Source of the DNA: Akkermansiaceae bacterium
Lineage (GTDB): Bacteria; Verrucomicrobiota; Verrucomicrobiia; Verrucomicrobiales; DEV007
Length of the DNA stretch: 64,000 nucleotides
Reading direction: 5' to 3'
Assembly: GCA_024233005.1 (NCBI GenBank)
Contig: JACKQE010000009.1
Coordinates: 1 to 64,000 of the forward strand
The notes under the pieces were generated by a model. The model was not told the origin of the DNA and did not search any database. It saw only the letters and a program-made list of their open reading frames with translations. Made by a program: the position numbers and the translations under genes. Shown piece after piece: positions 35,020-44,668 of this stretch. Every line of letters begins with the position of its first letter. Position 1 is the first letter of the stretch.

Positions 35020-35450
35020 AGCTTTATGCCTCCGTTTTGACGAGCCCATCAGACCATTCCGTGCGGGAATCGTCAAAAAGGTTAATGTGACAATTTTTCA
35101 GCTTTGGAAGGCCATGCTTCCTTCCCCTGCGTGGCCGAAGTTCGTCGAGCACCGGCAACTGGACCTGGTCACACCAGTCCTCCCCGGGCAATCCACGCGT
35201 CTCCCTCAGTTTGGAAGTTTATGGATTTGGGGAGGATAAAATTCAGGGCATTCCCACAGCCATGGCCGACCTCTTTCCCATGCTCGTTCGAACCAAATAC
35301 CCGAACCATGAGGACGCCGCGGAGGACGGTGGGGCCTCCGACGGTTGGGGCGTCTCTTCCGGCTTGCGGGTCAGTTGGAGAGCCGCGGAACGGGGAGCCA
35401 AGGATTGTCGATACTGGGAAGGCAGGATCCGGCTGCGTTCCGGCCGCTCC

Positions 35451-35906
35451 TCACTGGGGCGGCGGAGTGGGGGGCAGCGCTCCTGACTTTTTCTTGTCCT
35501 CAAACTCCCGCTTGGCTTCGCTTCCGTAGGGATTCACCGGCATCAGGTAGCCGGAGAGGGGGGCACGGCGGAAGGCCTCGTCCGGTCCGTAATTTTGCGC
35601 CAGATAGGTCACGATCTTGGATTCGGTCTCCTGCGTGAGCGGCCAGAGACCTCCCGACTTTTGCATCCAGCGAATCGTTTCGGTCCAGGTGGAGGCATTC
35701 CCTTTCTGACGCAGATACTGCTGAGGGGAATGGCATACTGTGCAGTGGATTCTAACGAGTTCCCAGTTCTCGGCCATTTTCATCCCGGAAACCGGATCCA
35801 GCGCTGGTGGCGCGACGGCGGGTTTTTCCTCGGCCCCCCCCGGCGCCGCCAGCATCATCCATCCCAGTGGCAACAGCAGCAGTGTTTTCAAGGCAACGTG
35901 TCTCAT
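35451..35906 (-). CDS. sulfite dehydrogenase cytochrome c subunit (SorB-like)
   Basis: 151 residues. Signal peptide (LKTLLLLPLGWMMLAAPGGA), then one c-type heme motif CTVCH (C55, C58, H59) in a small cytochrome domain with a likely distal region near YLMPVN. It starts 11 bases after the stop of the molybdoenzyme gene, the standard SorA-SorB order. It would accept electrons from the molybdenum subunit in the periplasm and hand them to the respiratory chain. The ATG at 35906 is chosen because it directly precedes the signal peptide. Confidence 0.85.
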   Translation of the reverse strand: MRHVALKTLLLLPLGWMMLAAPGGAEEKPAVAPPALDPVSGMKMAENWELVRIHCTVCHSPQQYLRQKGNASTWTETIRWMQKSGGLWPLTQETESKIVTYLAQNYGPDEAFRRAPLSGYLMPVNPYGSEAKREFEDKKKSGALPPTPPPQ

Positions 35907-35917
35907 GGCGGCAACAA

Positions 35918-37264
35918 TCAAACGGCTTGGACGGCAATGCGGTGGCAGGCGTTGTTCAGGTACCCTTTGGGATTCCACCCCGGAACCAACATCGGTTGGC
36001 TTTGGCCGTGGCTGTCCACCGCCCGGGACCAAATTTCGTAGTAGCCTTTTTTGGGGAAGCGGACTTCGGCATGCCAACGCTGCCAAGCCAGGCGGTTCAC
36101 CGGTTTCTTGAGGTCGGCCTTGGTCCAGGTGACGCCGAAGTCAATGGAAACATGCACTGCGCTGACTTCCAAATCCCCCGCCCAGGCATGGCCCCTGCAG
36201 GCCAGAGGCTTGCCCAGTTCGTGACTGATGCCGGATTGGGGGAAGGTCACAATCGATTTCACGGGCATCGATTCGATGATCACCATGTCCTCCTCGGGAA
36301 CCTTGGTGCCGGGGGCGACAGGATACTTGGGCACCTTGTAGGAATCCCCCCCCATTTTTTCACCATCATGCACGCGGTCGCGGATCTCGAGTTTGGTGAG
36401 CCATTTGCCGGAAGTCGAAGCCGGCCAACCTCCGGTCACCATGCGGAGAGGATGGCCGTTCTGCAGGGGAATGTCTTCCCCGTTCATGGCAAAAGCGATC
36501 AGCGACTCGTCTTCGAGCGCCTTGTGCATGGGCACCCCGCGGGAAATGGATTCCTTCTTGGGATCTCCGGAAAGATGGGTGTCGGCTCCATGGTAGCCGA
36601 CATACACCGCATTTTGGCGGATCCCGCAACTTTCCAGCACGTCCCGCAGGCGCACTCCGGTCCAGCTGGCACAGCCCACCGCCCCGATCGTCCACTGGTT
36701 GCCATGGGTGGGGGGATTGAATTCACTGCGGCCGTTTCCGCCGCATTCCAGTTGGATTTGGTAGGTATAGTGCTGGAATTTGGCCTTCAATTCCGGCAGG
36801 GTGAATTTGGTGGGGCGTTCGCAGGCTTCTCCGGCGATTTCCAAGGTCCACTGATTGGGTGAAATCGACTCGGGCAGGGGAGTGAGGCCGTTGTTCCGGA
36901 CAAAGAACCGCGAAGCCGGGGTGATGTCATCATCGAGGAAATGGGCGGGCGTTTCCGCATTGATGGGCCGGTCATTCAAGATCAGGAGGCCATCCTTGCC
37001 CGGGATGGTGAACGGAACATTGCTTTGCGCGAGGGCCGCGGGAATCAGTCCCCCTGGCATGTGGTCCGAAAACACGATTTCAGCTCCGACGGCCGCCGTC
37101 ATGGCGGACAGTCCCATCCCCTTGAAAAAGCCACGACGGCTCAGCGGATCGGTCTTTCTTCCCCAAACGGTTGCATCCGCCGCCTCTCCAGACCGGGCGT
37201 AAATCTCATGGAGTCCCTGCTCCTCGGCAGGGGAGGGCGATTCAGAAGAATGAGGGGCTTTCAT
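35918..37264 (-). CDS. molybdopterin sulfite dehydrogenase catalytic subunit (SorA-like), Tat-exported
   Basis: 448 residues. Twin-arginine signal SRRGFFKG (R43-R44) followed by a hydrophobic stretch, so it is folded with cofactor and exported by Tat. The sulfite-oxidase fold carries the molybdenum-ligating cysteine in LECGGNGRSEF (C174), then SWTGVRLRDVLE and the HPLRMVTGGWP segment of the cofactor and substrate pocket; a C-terminal Ig-like dimerisation domain follows (VSAVHVSIDFGVTW, YEIWSRAVDSHG). Predicted to oxidise sulfite to sulfate; other sulfite-oxidase-family reactions are possible. Operon with the cytochrome subunit. Confidence 0.9.
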   Translation of the reverse strand: MKAPHSSESPSPAEEQGLHEIYARSGEAADATVWGRKTDPLSRRGFFKGMGLSAMTAAVGAEIVFSDHMPGGLIPAALAQSNVPFTIPGKDGLLILNDRPINAETPAHFLDDDITPASRFFVRNNGLTPLPESISPNQWTLEIAGEACERPTKFTLPELKAKFQHYTYQIQLECGGNGRSEFNPPTHGNQWTIGAVGCASWTGVRLRDVLESCGIRQNAVYVGYHGADTHLSGDPKKESISRGVPMHKALEDESLIAFAMNGEDIPLQNGHPLRMVTGGWPASTSGKWLTKLEIRDRVHDGEKMGGDSYKVPKYPVAPGTKVPEEDMVIIESMPVKSIVTFPQSGISHELGKPLACRGHAWAGDLEVSAVHVSIDFGVTWTKADLKKPVNRLAWQRWHAEVRFPKKGYYEIWSRAVDSHGQSQPMLVPGWNPKGYLNNACHRIAVQAV

Positions 37265-37673
37265 GGTTACTATTGTTGACCAAAGACCAAGGATACACAA
37301 CCCGCGTCATTGCGAACAGGCAAAAGATGGGTTTTGGTCCTGATCATCAACCGGAAAGGATGTCCGGTTCAAGCGAGGCGGCGCTTTCACGGGTGATGCC
37401 CAGCGCTTCCTGATGGGGGAGACGGCTGCAGGGAGCCGGCGATGAATTGCCTAGGATCATGGAATTTGGCACCATTGCGGAGCTGACGGGTCTGGACGGC
37501 AGGGCGGATTTCTGTCAGGGTGGATTTTTCGGATGGTGCCCCCTGTTTTTCTTCTTGAGGAATTGGGACCGGGGAAGCCGGATCCGTCACGGATTCTGCC
37601 GGAACATGGTGATCCCGGCAGAGTTTTCTCTTCGTGTAATACCCCTTACTTATTGTCTCATTTCCCCGTCCCC

Positions 37674-40600
37674 ATGAAAGTGATGCTGCGATCGTTGGTC
37701 TGTTTCTGTCTTTTGGCTGTGGTGCTCCCGTTGCGGGCGGCGGATGAGGAAGGGTTCCAGGCTTTGTTCAACGGCAAGGATCTCTCCGGATGGGATGGCA
37801 ATCCGGAACTGTGGTCCGTCGAGGAAGGGTGCATCACCGGCAAGACGACCGGTCCTGAGCAACTCGGATACAACCAGTTTCTGATTTGGCGGGGGGGCAC
37901 GGTGAAGAACTTCGAACTCCGGGTGAAGGTGAGGCAGGCGGGGAACAATACCGGGATCCAATACCGGAGCCGGGAACTTCCGGAGAATGGCAGATGGTCG
38001 ATCGGTGGCTATCAGTGCGATATTCATCCCGCCACCCCAAACAATGCCATGGTCTATGAGGAGCGGGCCCGCGGCATCATCGTTCAGAACGGCCAGAGTG
38101 TGGTCGTCGATCCCCAAGGGGTGCGCTGGCTCGTCGCGGAGCACGAGCCGGTCGCGGTGGACATCGCGGAATGGCATGAATACACTGTCATCGCCCAGGG
38201 GAACCATTTGATCCACAAAGTGGACGGAAAAATGACGATCGATCTGATCGATCACGAGGCAAAAGCCCGCGCGCTGGAAGGGCTGCTCGCGTTCCAAATC
38301 CATCGCGGCCCCGCCATGAGGGTGCAGATCAAGGACGTGATGCTCAAGGAACTCCCTGAAGGTGGTCTGGAACCGTTTGCCAAAACCAACATTCCCAGTG
38401 ATGCCCAGGAGATCAAGAAGCCCGCGCCGGCCGCCGCCAAGGGCAAAGGACAACCCCCGGTGAAGGCGAAAGGGAAGGGGAGCCCGGCGCCCGCCGCGAA
38501 GGCTCCGGCCAAAGCTCCGGCCAAAGGCCCCGCAAAAGCAAAACGACCCGACGCGGTCGGTCCCGCGATCGGAGAGAACAAAGCCACTCCGGTTTCCCGG
38601 ATCAAGGTGCCGGAGGGTTTCAGGGCGGAGTTGCTCTATTCCGTGCCAGGAGGGGAACAAGGATCCTGGGTGGCACTCTGCAATGACGACAAAGGCCGCA
38701 TTTATGCCTGCGACCAATACGGAGACCTCTACCGGTTCTCCCCGCCAGCCGCAGGCAAGCCCTTGCTGGCGGCGGACGTGCAAAAGGTTCCGGTCCAGAT
38801 CCGTGCCATCAATGGGATGACCTACGCCTACGGCGCCATTTATGCCGGCGTCAATGACTACGAGCAAAAGGCACCGAGCGGACTCTACCGGATCACCGAC
38901 AGTGACGGGGACGACCAACTGGACAAGGTGGAGCTGTTGCACGCGTTCGACTCGAAGAGCGACCACGGGGTGCACAAAGTGGTCAAAACACCTGATGGCA
39001 AGGGACTGTTCATCGTCTGCGGGAACAACGCGGTTATTTCCGATGGTTATCTGGACGGGACCTCGAAGTCTTCCCCGGTGGCGAAGCTCTGGGGCGACGA
39101 TCATCTCCTTCCCCGGATGCCCGATGGCCGGGGGCACAACCGATCGGTGCTGGCCCCCGGCGGAATCGTCTACCGCACCACGCCGGATGGGAAAGAGTTT
39201 GAAATCTACGCCTCCGGCTTCCGCAATATCTACGGGGCCGGTGTCAACAAGGACGGCGAGTTGTTCACTTATGACGCGGACATGGAATATGACTTCAACA
39301 CGCCGTGGTACCGTCCCACGCGAGTCTGCCATGTCGTCAGTGGAGCGGAGTTCGGCTGGCGCAACGGGGCCGGGAAGTATCCGGAATTTTATCCCGACAC
39401 CCTGCCTCCGGTGCTCAACATCGGTCCCGGATCGCCCACCGGAACGACCTTCGGGTACGGGGCGAAGTTCCCGTCCAAGTACCAGAAGGCGTTTTACATT
39501 CTCGACTGGAGCTGGGGCCGGCTCTATGCCGTCCATCTCGACGAAAGCGGGGCCAGTTACACCGCCACCAAGGAGGAGTTCGTGACCGGCTCTCCCCTGC
39601 CACTCACCGATGTCCTGATCCATCCGGAAGATGGGGCGATGTATTTCACCATCGGTGGGCGCAGGGTCCAGTCCGGACTCTACCGGGTGAGCTATGTCGG
39701 TAACGAGGACACTTCCCCCATCGATCTGACCCCGGAAGCCACTCCGGAGCGTGCCTTGCGCCATCAACTGGAGGCCTTCCATGGCAGGGTCGATCCCAAG
39801 GCCGTCGACACCGCTTGGCCGTATCTGGACAACAAGGACCGCTTCATCGCGTGGGCCGCGCGCATCGTGCTGGAGCACCAACCCGCTTCCGGATGGGCCG
39901 ACAAGGCGTTGACTGAATCCGAGCCTGCCAAGCAACTCCCCGCGCTGCTGTCTCTGGCCCGTTTGACCGGCCAGTGCCCGGATCACCGCACCTCGGGGGC
40001 TGAGCCGGACGCCGCCCGGCGCGATCAGATTCTCGGCGCCCTGCTCAAGCTCGACTTTGCCAAACTGCCGCTGAACCAGCAAGTGGAGTTTGTCCGCCTC
40101 ACTGAGATCGTGCTGCACCGGTTTGGCAATCCCGGCGAGGCCACCGTCGCCGCCATCATCGAGAAACTCGACGCTTCCTTCCCCTCCGACAGTTTTGAAC
40201 TGAACTGGCTTCTCTGTGAAACCCTTGCCTACCTCCAGGCGCCCAACACCGCCGCCAAGGGCATGGCTTTAATCGCCTCGGCGCCCAGCCAGGAGCCTCA
40301 GATGGAATTCGCCCGCAGTCTGCGCTTTCTGAAAACCGGCTGGACTCCGGAGCTGAGGACGCTGCAGCTCGAGTGGTTCCTCAAGGCGGCGAACTACAAA
40401 GGCGGGGCGAGCTTCGACAAATTCATCGAATTCATCCGCAATGACAGTCTCGCCACCTTCACAGAGGCGGAGAAAACGCAGCTTTCCGGACTCATCGCGA
40501 AAAAGCCGGAACGCAAATCGCTGGTGGAGAATGTCGGCGCCATGTTTGCCGGACGCACCCCCACGATATGGACGCTGGAGGAGTTGAGCGCCGCCGCGAA

Positions 40601-41063
40601 CACCGGACTCAAAGGGCGGGACTTTGAGAACGGTCGCAGGATGTTTGGGGCCGCGGCCTGTTTCGGTTGTCACCGTTTTGGCAATGCCGGGGGGATGAAC
40701 GGTCCGGACCTCACCGGTGCGGGAGGACGCTATAGTCCGCATGATCTGCTGGACCAGATCATCAATCCCAGCAAGGTGATCAACGAACAGTTTGCCCCCA
40801 TCGTGGTGACCAAAAACGACGGCACTGTTGTCTCTGGCGTGGTGGTCAATCTGAGCGGCGACAGCGTCACTCTGAACACGGACCTCACCGATCCCAATCA
40901 GCGCACCAACGTGGACCGCAAGGAAGTGAAAAGCATCGAAACCAGCAAGATCAGCCCCATGCCGCCGATGCTCCTGATGCTGCTGAAGAAAGAGGAAATC
41001 CTCGATCTGCTGGCCTACGTGCTCAGTGGCGGGGACAAAACCAACGCCATGTTTGCCAAGTAA
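37674..41063 (+). CDS. three-part secreted protein: DUF1080, dehydrogenase-like propeller, C-terminal cytochrome c
   Basis: 1129 residues. Signal peptide (MLRSLVCFCLLAVVLPLRA). Residues ~24-225 form a DUF1080/3-keto-disaccharide hydrolase-like jelly roll (FQALFNGKDLSGWDG, YRSRELPENGRWSIGGYQCDI). A low-complexity Ala-Lys-Pro linker (~243-295) follows. A ~390-residue propeller begins at IKVPEGFRAELLYSVPGGE, then a helical region, and a cytochrome domain with CFGCH (C996, C999, H1000) and MPPML near the end. The fusion suggests hydrolysis of a keto-sugar coupled to heme-linked oxidation. The 373-base gap upstream of it holds no recognisable gene or hairpin. Confidence 0.9.
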   Translation: MKVMLRSLVCFCLLAVVLPLRAADEEGFQALFNGKDLSGWDGNPELWSVEEGCITGKTTGPEQLGYNQFLIWRGGTVKNFELRVKVRQAGNNTGIQYRSRELPENGRWSIGGYQCDIHPATPNNAMVYEERARGIIVQNGQSVVVDPQGVRWLVAEHEPVAVDIAEWHEYTVIAQGNHLIHKVDGKMTIDLIDHEAKARALEGLLAFQIHRGPAMRVQIKDVMLKELPEGGLEPFAKTNIPSDAQEIKKPAPAAAKGKGQPPVKAKGKGSPAPAAKAPAKAPAKGPAKAKRPDAVGPAIGENKATPVSRIKVPEGFRAELLYSVPGGEQGSWVALCNDDKGRIYACDQYGDLYRFSPPAAGKPLLAADVQKVPVQIRAINGMTYAYGAIYAGVNDYEQKAPSGLYRITDSDGDDQLDKVELLHAFDSKSDHGVHKVVKTPDGKGLFIVCGNNAVISDGYLDGTSKSSPVAKLWGDDHLLPRMPDGRGHNRSVLAPGGIVYRTTPDGKEFEIYASGFRNIYGAGVNKDGELFTYDADMEYDFNTPWYRPTRVCHVVSGAEFGWRNGAGKYPEFYPDTLPPVLNIGPGSPTGTTFGYGAKFPSKYQKAFYILDWSWGRLYAVHLDESGASYTATKEEFVTGSPLPLTDVLIHPEDGAMYFTIGGRRVQSGLYRVSYVGNEDTSPIDLTPEATPERALRHQLEAFHGRVDPKAVDTAWPYLDNKDRFIAWAARIVLEHQPASGWADKALTESEPAKQLPALLSLARLTGQCPDHRTSGAEPDAARRDQILGALLKLDFAKLPLNQQVEFVRLTEIVLHRFGNPGEATVAAIIEKLDASFPSDSFELNWLLCETLAYLQAPNTAAKGMALIASAPSQEPQMEFARSLRFLKTGWTPELRTLQLEWFLKAANYKGGASFDKFIEFIRNDSLATFTEAEKTQLSGLIAKKPERKSLVENVGAMFAGRTPTIWTLEELSAAANTGLKGRDFENGRRMFGAAACFGCHRFGNAGGMNGPDLTGAGGRYSPHDLLDQIINPSKVINEQFAPIVVTKNDGTVVSGVVVNLSGDSVTLNTDLTDPNQRTNVDRKEVKSIETSKISPMPPMLLMLLKKEEILDLLAYVLSGGDKTNAMFAK

Positions 41064-41195
41064 TCGACCCTCCCGAACTCCCCTTCTTCCGGTTCCCTCC
41101 GCTGTTTCTGGCAACAGGATCCACTTCGGCGGAGTGGAATTTCCCTCCCCACCGGGGCGTGTCGCGCCCTTTCTCCAGACAACCCACCAACCCTT

Positions 41196-42515
41196 ATGAA
41201 ACCCTTCCTGACACTGGTCGCTCTTTTTTTGCTCATTGGCTTCCCTCCCTGTGGTCATGCCGCGGATGGGGGCGCCACGGACAAGGCGGTGACTCCCCCG
41301 AACATCATTCTGATCCTGTCCGATGATCAAGGGTTCAACGACTACGGTTTCATGGGGCATCAGGTGGCCCGGACCCCGAACCTTGACCGGATGGCCGCGC
41401 AAAGTCTGCTCTACACCCGGGGGTATGTCATGCCGGTCTGCTCGCCTTCCCTGGCCTGTCTGCTCACCGGAAAGCTGCCCCACGCGCATGGCATCACCGG
41501 CAATGATCTGGGCAAATCCGCGGCTTCCTCCGCGCAGGCGGCGGGAATGAAAGGGCGGTCCCCGCTGTCCCATCAATTGCTGGGAAATTCGGTGATCCTG
41601 CCCAAAGCACTCAGCGAGGCGGGCTATCTCACCTTCCAAACCGGCAAACTCTGGAATGTGACGGCCGCTGAGGTTGGCTTCACTTCCGGAATGACCAACA
41701 CGGAGGGGCGCCACGGGGGCGCGGGGCTGGACATCGGCCGCAAAACCATGCAGCCCGTGTTTGATTTCATCGCAGACGCGCAGTCCCGGAAAAAGCCCTT
41801 TTTTGTGTGGTATGCGCCGATGATGCCGCACCAGCCCCACAATCCTCCGAAGGAGTATCTCTCGCATTACCAGGGAAAGGGACTGAGTCCGAAAGCCGAA
41901 AACTATTTTGCCATGGTCGAGTGGTTTGACCACACCTGCGGCGAACTGGACGCTTATCTCACGGAACAGCGGCTTCAGGAAAACACCGTGATCATTTATC
42001 TCGCTGACAATGGATGGGATCCGGAGCAGGGGAACCGGGCCAAACTTTCCCCCTATGAACTGGGCATCCGTACCCCCATGTTTGTCCGATGGCCCGGAAA
42101 GGTGGCGCCACAGCGGGATGACGAAACGCTGGCTTCCATCATAGATTTCGTTCCCTCCGTTCTGAAGATTGCCGGAGTCAAGGGGCCCTCCGATCTGCCC
42201 GGACTGGATTTGCTCGACCGGCCGGCGATGACCGCGCGGAAGTCTGTCTTTGTGGAAGCCTACACCCACGACATTGCCGAACTCGGCAAGCCCGAAAAGA
42301 GTCTGGTTTCCCGGGTCATCATCAATGGCTGGTCCAAGCTGATCGATCCCGGTCCGGTCGGTCCGGACAAGGCTTACACCTCGGCCCCCAAAACCGTCGA
42401 ATTGTACGACCTTCAAGCCGACCCTCTGGAAACCAAAAATCTGGCAGGAGACCGCGCCTCGGAAGTGGAACGTCTGAGAGCGCTGCAACAAGCCGCTTGG
42501 ACTCTGCAGCCGTGA
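41196..42515 (+). CDS. secreted sulfatase-family protein with non-canonical active-site motif (sulfatase 2)
   Basis: 439 residues. Signal peptide (LTLVALFLLIGFPPCGHA), then the alkaline-phosphatase-superfamily sulfatase fold with LSDDQGFND metal motif, YAPMMPHQPH and LADNGWDP. The modification motif reads CSPSL (C82 to L86): the arginine normally required in CxPxR is leucine. Whether the cysteine is still converted to formylglycine is unclear. It follows the giant DUF1080 cytochrome by 132 bases and precedes sulfatase 3 by 31 bases, so all three are likely co-expressed. Confidence 0.88.
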   Translation: MKPFLTLVALFLLIGFPPCGHAADGGATDKAVTPPNIILILSDDQGFNDYGFMGHQVARTPNLDRMAAQSLLYTRGYVMPVCSPSLACLLTGKLPHAHGITGNDLGKSAASSAQAAGMKGRSPLSHQLLGNSVILPKALSEAGYLTFQTGKLWNVTAAEVGFTSGMTNTEGRHGGAGLDIGRKTMQPVFDFIADAQSRKKPFFVWYAPMMPHQPHNPPKEYLSHYQGKGLSPKAENYFAMVEWFDHTCGELDAYLTEQRLQENTVIIYLADNGWDPEQGNRAKLSPYELGIRTPMFVRWPGKVAPQRDDETLASIIDFVPSVLKIAGVKGPSDLPGLDLLDRPAMTARKSVFVEAYTHDIAELGKPEKSLVSRVIINGWSKLIDPGPVGPDKAYTSAPKTVELYDLQADPLETKNLAGDRASEVERLRALQQAAWTLQP

Positions 42516-42546
42516 CGGGCGTTTTTCCACCCGCCGATGTGCCGCC

Positions 42547-44403
42547 ATGAGAAGAATCTCCGGTTTCCTCTTGGTCATGTTGTCTGGCAGCCTGCCGGCG
42601 CCGGCCTTCACTGCGGAGCCGCGACCCAACATCATCCTCATTTATAGCGATGATCACGGCTATGCCGATCTGGGAGCCCAGGGAGTTGATTCAGACATCC
42701 GCACCCCGCACCTGGATGCGCTCGCGAGGGACGGGGTGCGTTTCCATCGGGGGTATGTCAGTGCTCCCCAATGTGTTCCCTCCCGCGCGGGAGTCATCAC
42801 CGGACGCTACCAGCAACGCTTTGGGGTTGAGGACAACAGTCAGGGGCCGCTGCCGCTTGCCGAACTGACCCTTGCGGAACGCCTAAAACCGGCCGGGTAT
42901 GTGTCCTGTCAGATTGGCAAATGGCACCTGGAACCGCCCCCTCGAAAAGGCGTCGGAAAAGCGTCCAAGGCAGAGAGCGAAGGGGCGGGGCGCGCATTTC
43001 TCCCCTTGGGGCAGGGGTTTGAGGAATACTGCACCGGCCCCATGAACACCCTTGTCGCCTCGCACGATCCCGGTGGAAACCGGTTGGCCAACGCTCCTCA
43101 GACTCTCACGGACAGTCGCTTCCGTTGTGTCTGGCAGGCGGATGCCGCGGTCAATTTCATTGACCGTCATGCCAAAGATCCTTTTTTTCTCTACCTGGCC
43201 TTTTTTGCTCCCCATGTGCCGCTGGAATCTCCCGAGCCTTGGTTTTCCCGAACGGATCCGACCCTGCCCAAAGAGCGTCGTCAAGCCCTCGCGATGATCG
43301 CCTCGATGGATGACGGCATTGGCCGGATCCGTGCCAAGCTGGGTGAACGGGGCATCGACAAGAATACGCTCCTCTTCTTCATCGGAGACAACGGGGCTCC
43401 CACCAAGGAAGGTGCCTGGGACGGTTCCCTCAATCTGCCCCTGGTCGGGGAAAAAGGCATGCTCACCGATGGCGGGATCCGCGTTCCTTTCATCGCCGCC
43501 TGGCCCGGCACCCTTCCTGCCGGGATGACCTACGAAAACCCCGTCATCAATCTCGATGTCGCCGCCACCGCCGTGGCGTTGGCCGGTCTGCCCCAGGATG
43601 ACACCTTGGACGGGGTGAACCTGGTGCCCTATCTGCTCGGTGAGACGGCAGGCGAACCGCATGCCGCCCTTTTCTGGCGCTGGCGCTCCCAGGCCGCCAT
43701 TCGGGCGGAGCATTGGAAATACATCCGGGTCGGACCGGAAGAGCGTTACCTTTTTGATCTCAGCGGGCCGGAAGGCCGCAGTGAATTGGCGGAGAACAAT
43801 CTGATCACCCGGTTTCCGGAGATCGCCGCCGGTTTGGAGGAGCAACTCATGGCCTGGAACGCCACTCTGCCGCCTCCCGGGTTGCCCCGGGAATCCAATG
43901 CGCAAGACGACATGTTCTACGACGCGCACGTCAAGCTCACCGGCATCCCTGTGACCAAGCGGGGGAAAGAACCCGCCGCCATGGGAGGAGCGTCGGCCGC
44001 TGGCCAGAACTGGGTGGTGCGCAATGCGGCCGCCGTGGTCAACGAGGATACCTTGCGAATTTCTCCGGATACCAAAGGGAAGCAGAAGGCCTTTGTCGCT
44101 TTCTCCGGACTGGAGAACCGGGGGCCTGGCAGCGCAACCGTGGTCCTCCGCTCGGAGCTGGGCGGGCAGCTCGGGGTCGCCTGGCGTCTTGACGGACAGA
44201 AGGATTTTCCTCCCGAGCAGTCGGTGCGGGAAACGATCGGCGGGTCACCGGAATTTCAGACCGTGACGCTGCGGTTACCCGCGGAAGGAAAGGTCATTCA
44301 CTTGCGCCTGCTCTTGCCGGATGGGACCACAGAGCTGCGCCGGATTGAATTTAAGTCTACTTCGGGGGACGGTGTCTGGGAGGGAAGGTTCGGATCGGAA
44401 TAA
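42547..44403 (+). CDS. secreted type I sulfatase with C-terminal beta domain (sulfatase 3)
   Basis: 618 residues. Signal peptide (GFLLVMLSGSLPAPAFTA), metal motif YSDDHGYAD, canonical formylglycine motif CVPSR (C76, R80), GKWHLE and IGDNGAP. After the catalytic domain a ~140-residue beta-rich extension (from about NWVVRNAAAVVNEDTL) resembles a carbohydrate-binding or concanavalin-like module. The substrate is unknown. Downstream of sulfatase 2. Confidence 0.93.
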   Translation: MRRISGFLLVMLSGSLPAPAFTAEPRPNIILIYSDDHGYADLGAQGVDSDIRTPHLDALARDGVRFHRGYVSAPQCVPSRAGVITGRYQQRFGVEDNSQGPLPLAELTLAERLKPAGYVSCQIGKWHLEPPPRKGVGKASKAESEGAGRAFLPLGQGFEEYCTGPMNTLVASHDPGGNRLANAPQTLTDSRFRCVWQADAAVNFIDRHAKDPFFLYLAFFAPHVPLESPEPWFSRTDPTLPKERRQALAMIASMDDGIGRIRAKLGERGIDKNTLLFFIGDNGAPTKEGAWDGSLNLPLVGEKGMLTDGGIRVPFIAAWPGTLPAGMTYENPVINLDVAATAVALAGLPQDDTLDGVNLVPYLLGETAGEPHAALFWRWRSQAAIRAEHWKYIRVGPEERYLFDLSGPEGRSELAENNLITRFPEIAAGLEEQLMAWNATLPPPGLPRESNAQDDMFYDAHVKLTGIPVTKRGKEPAAMGGASAAGQNWVVRNAAAVVNEDTLRISPDTKGKQKAFVAFSGLENRGPGSATVVLRSELGGQLGVAWRLDGQKDFPPEQSVRETIGGSPEFQTVTLRLPAEGKVIHLRLLLPDGTTELRRIEFKSTSGDGVWEGRFGSE

Positions 44404-44668
44404 CACTGCCCTCCGCCATCCCTCTCTCACTTTTCCGCGACCAAGCCGTCAAAGCAACAGCAACGAGGGTCCATGAATCCGCGCCATCTCCTTTGCCAAC
44501 GGACACGTTTTTTCCCGCACGATCCGGGAACTCATTTGCATCGGCCAATGAAACCATCTTTCCGGATCGGCCACCGTTCTCGCTGACCTCTCCAGATAAG
44601 CCTGCAACGCCCATATTTGAGGTCTGTTGAGAGTTGTCAACCATCGACTGCTGCCCGTCTTCCACGGT

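Noticed and set aside
35211..35486. 91-residue plus-strand open frame in the porin-SorB gap
   Set aside because: No signal, no RBS, odd composition and partial overlap with the SorB gene.
37650..40118. 822-residue minus-strand open frame
   Set aside because: Antisense to the DUF1080-propeller-cytochrome gene; no recognisable domain, and it arises from the GC-rich third positions.
40269..42641. 790-residue minus-strand open frame
   Set aside because: Antisense to the cytochrome end and sulfatase 2; no domain, RBS or start context supports it.
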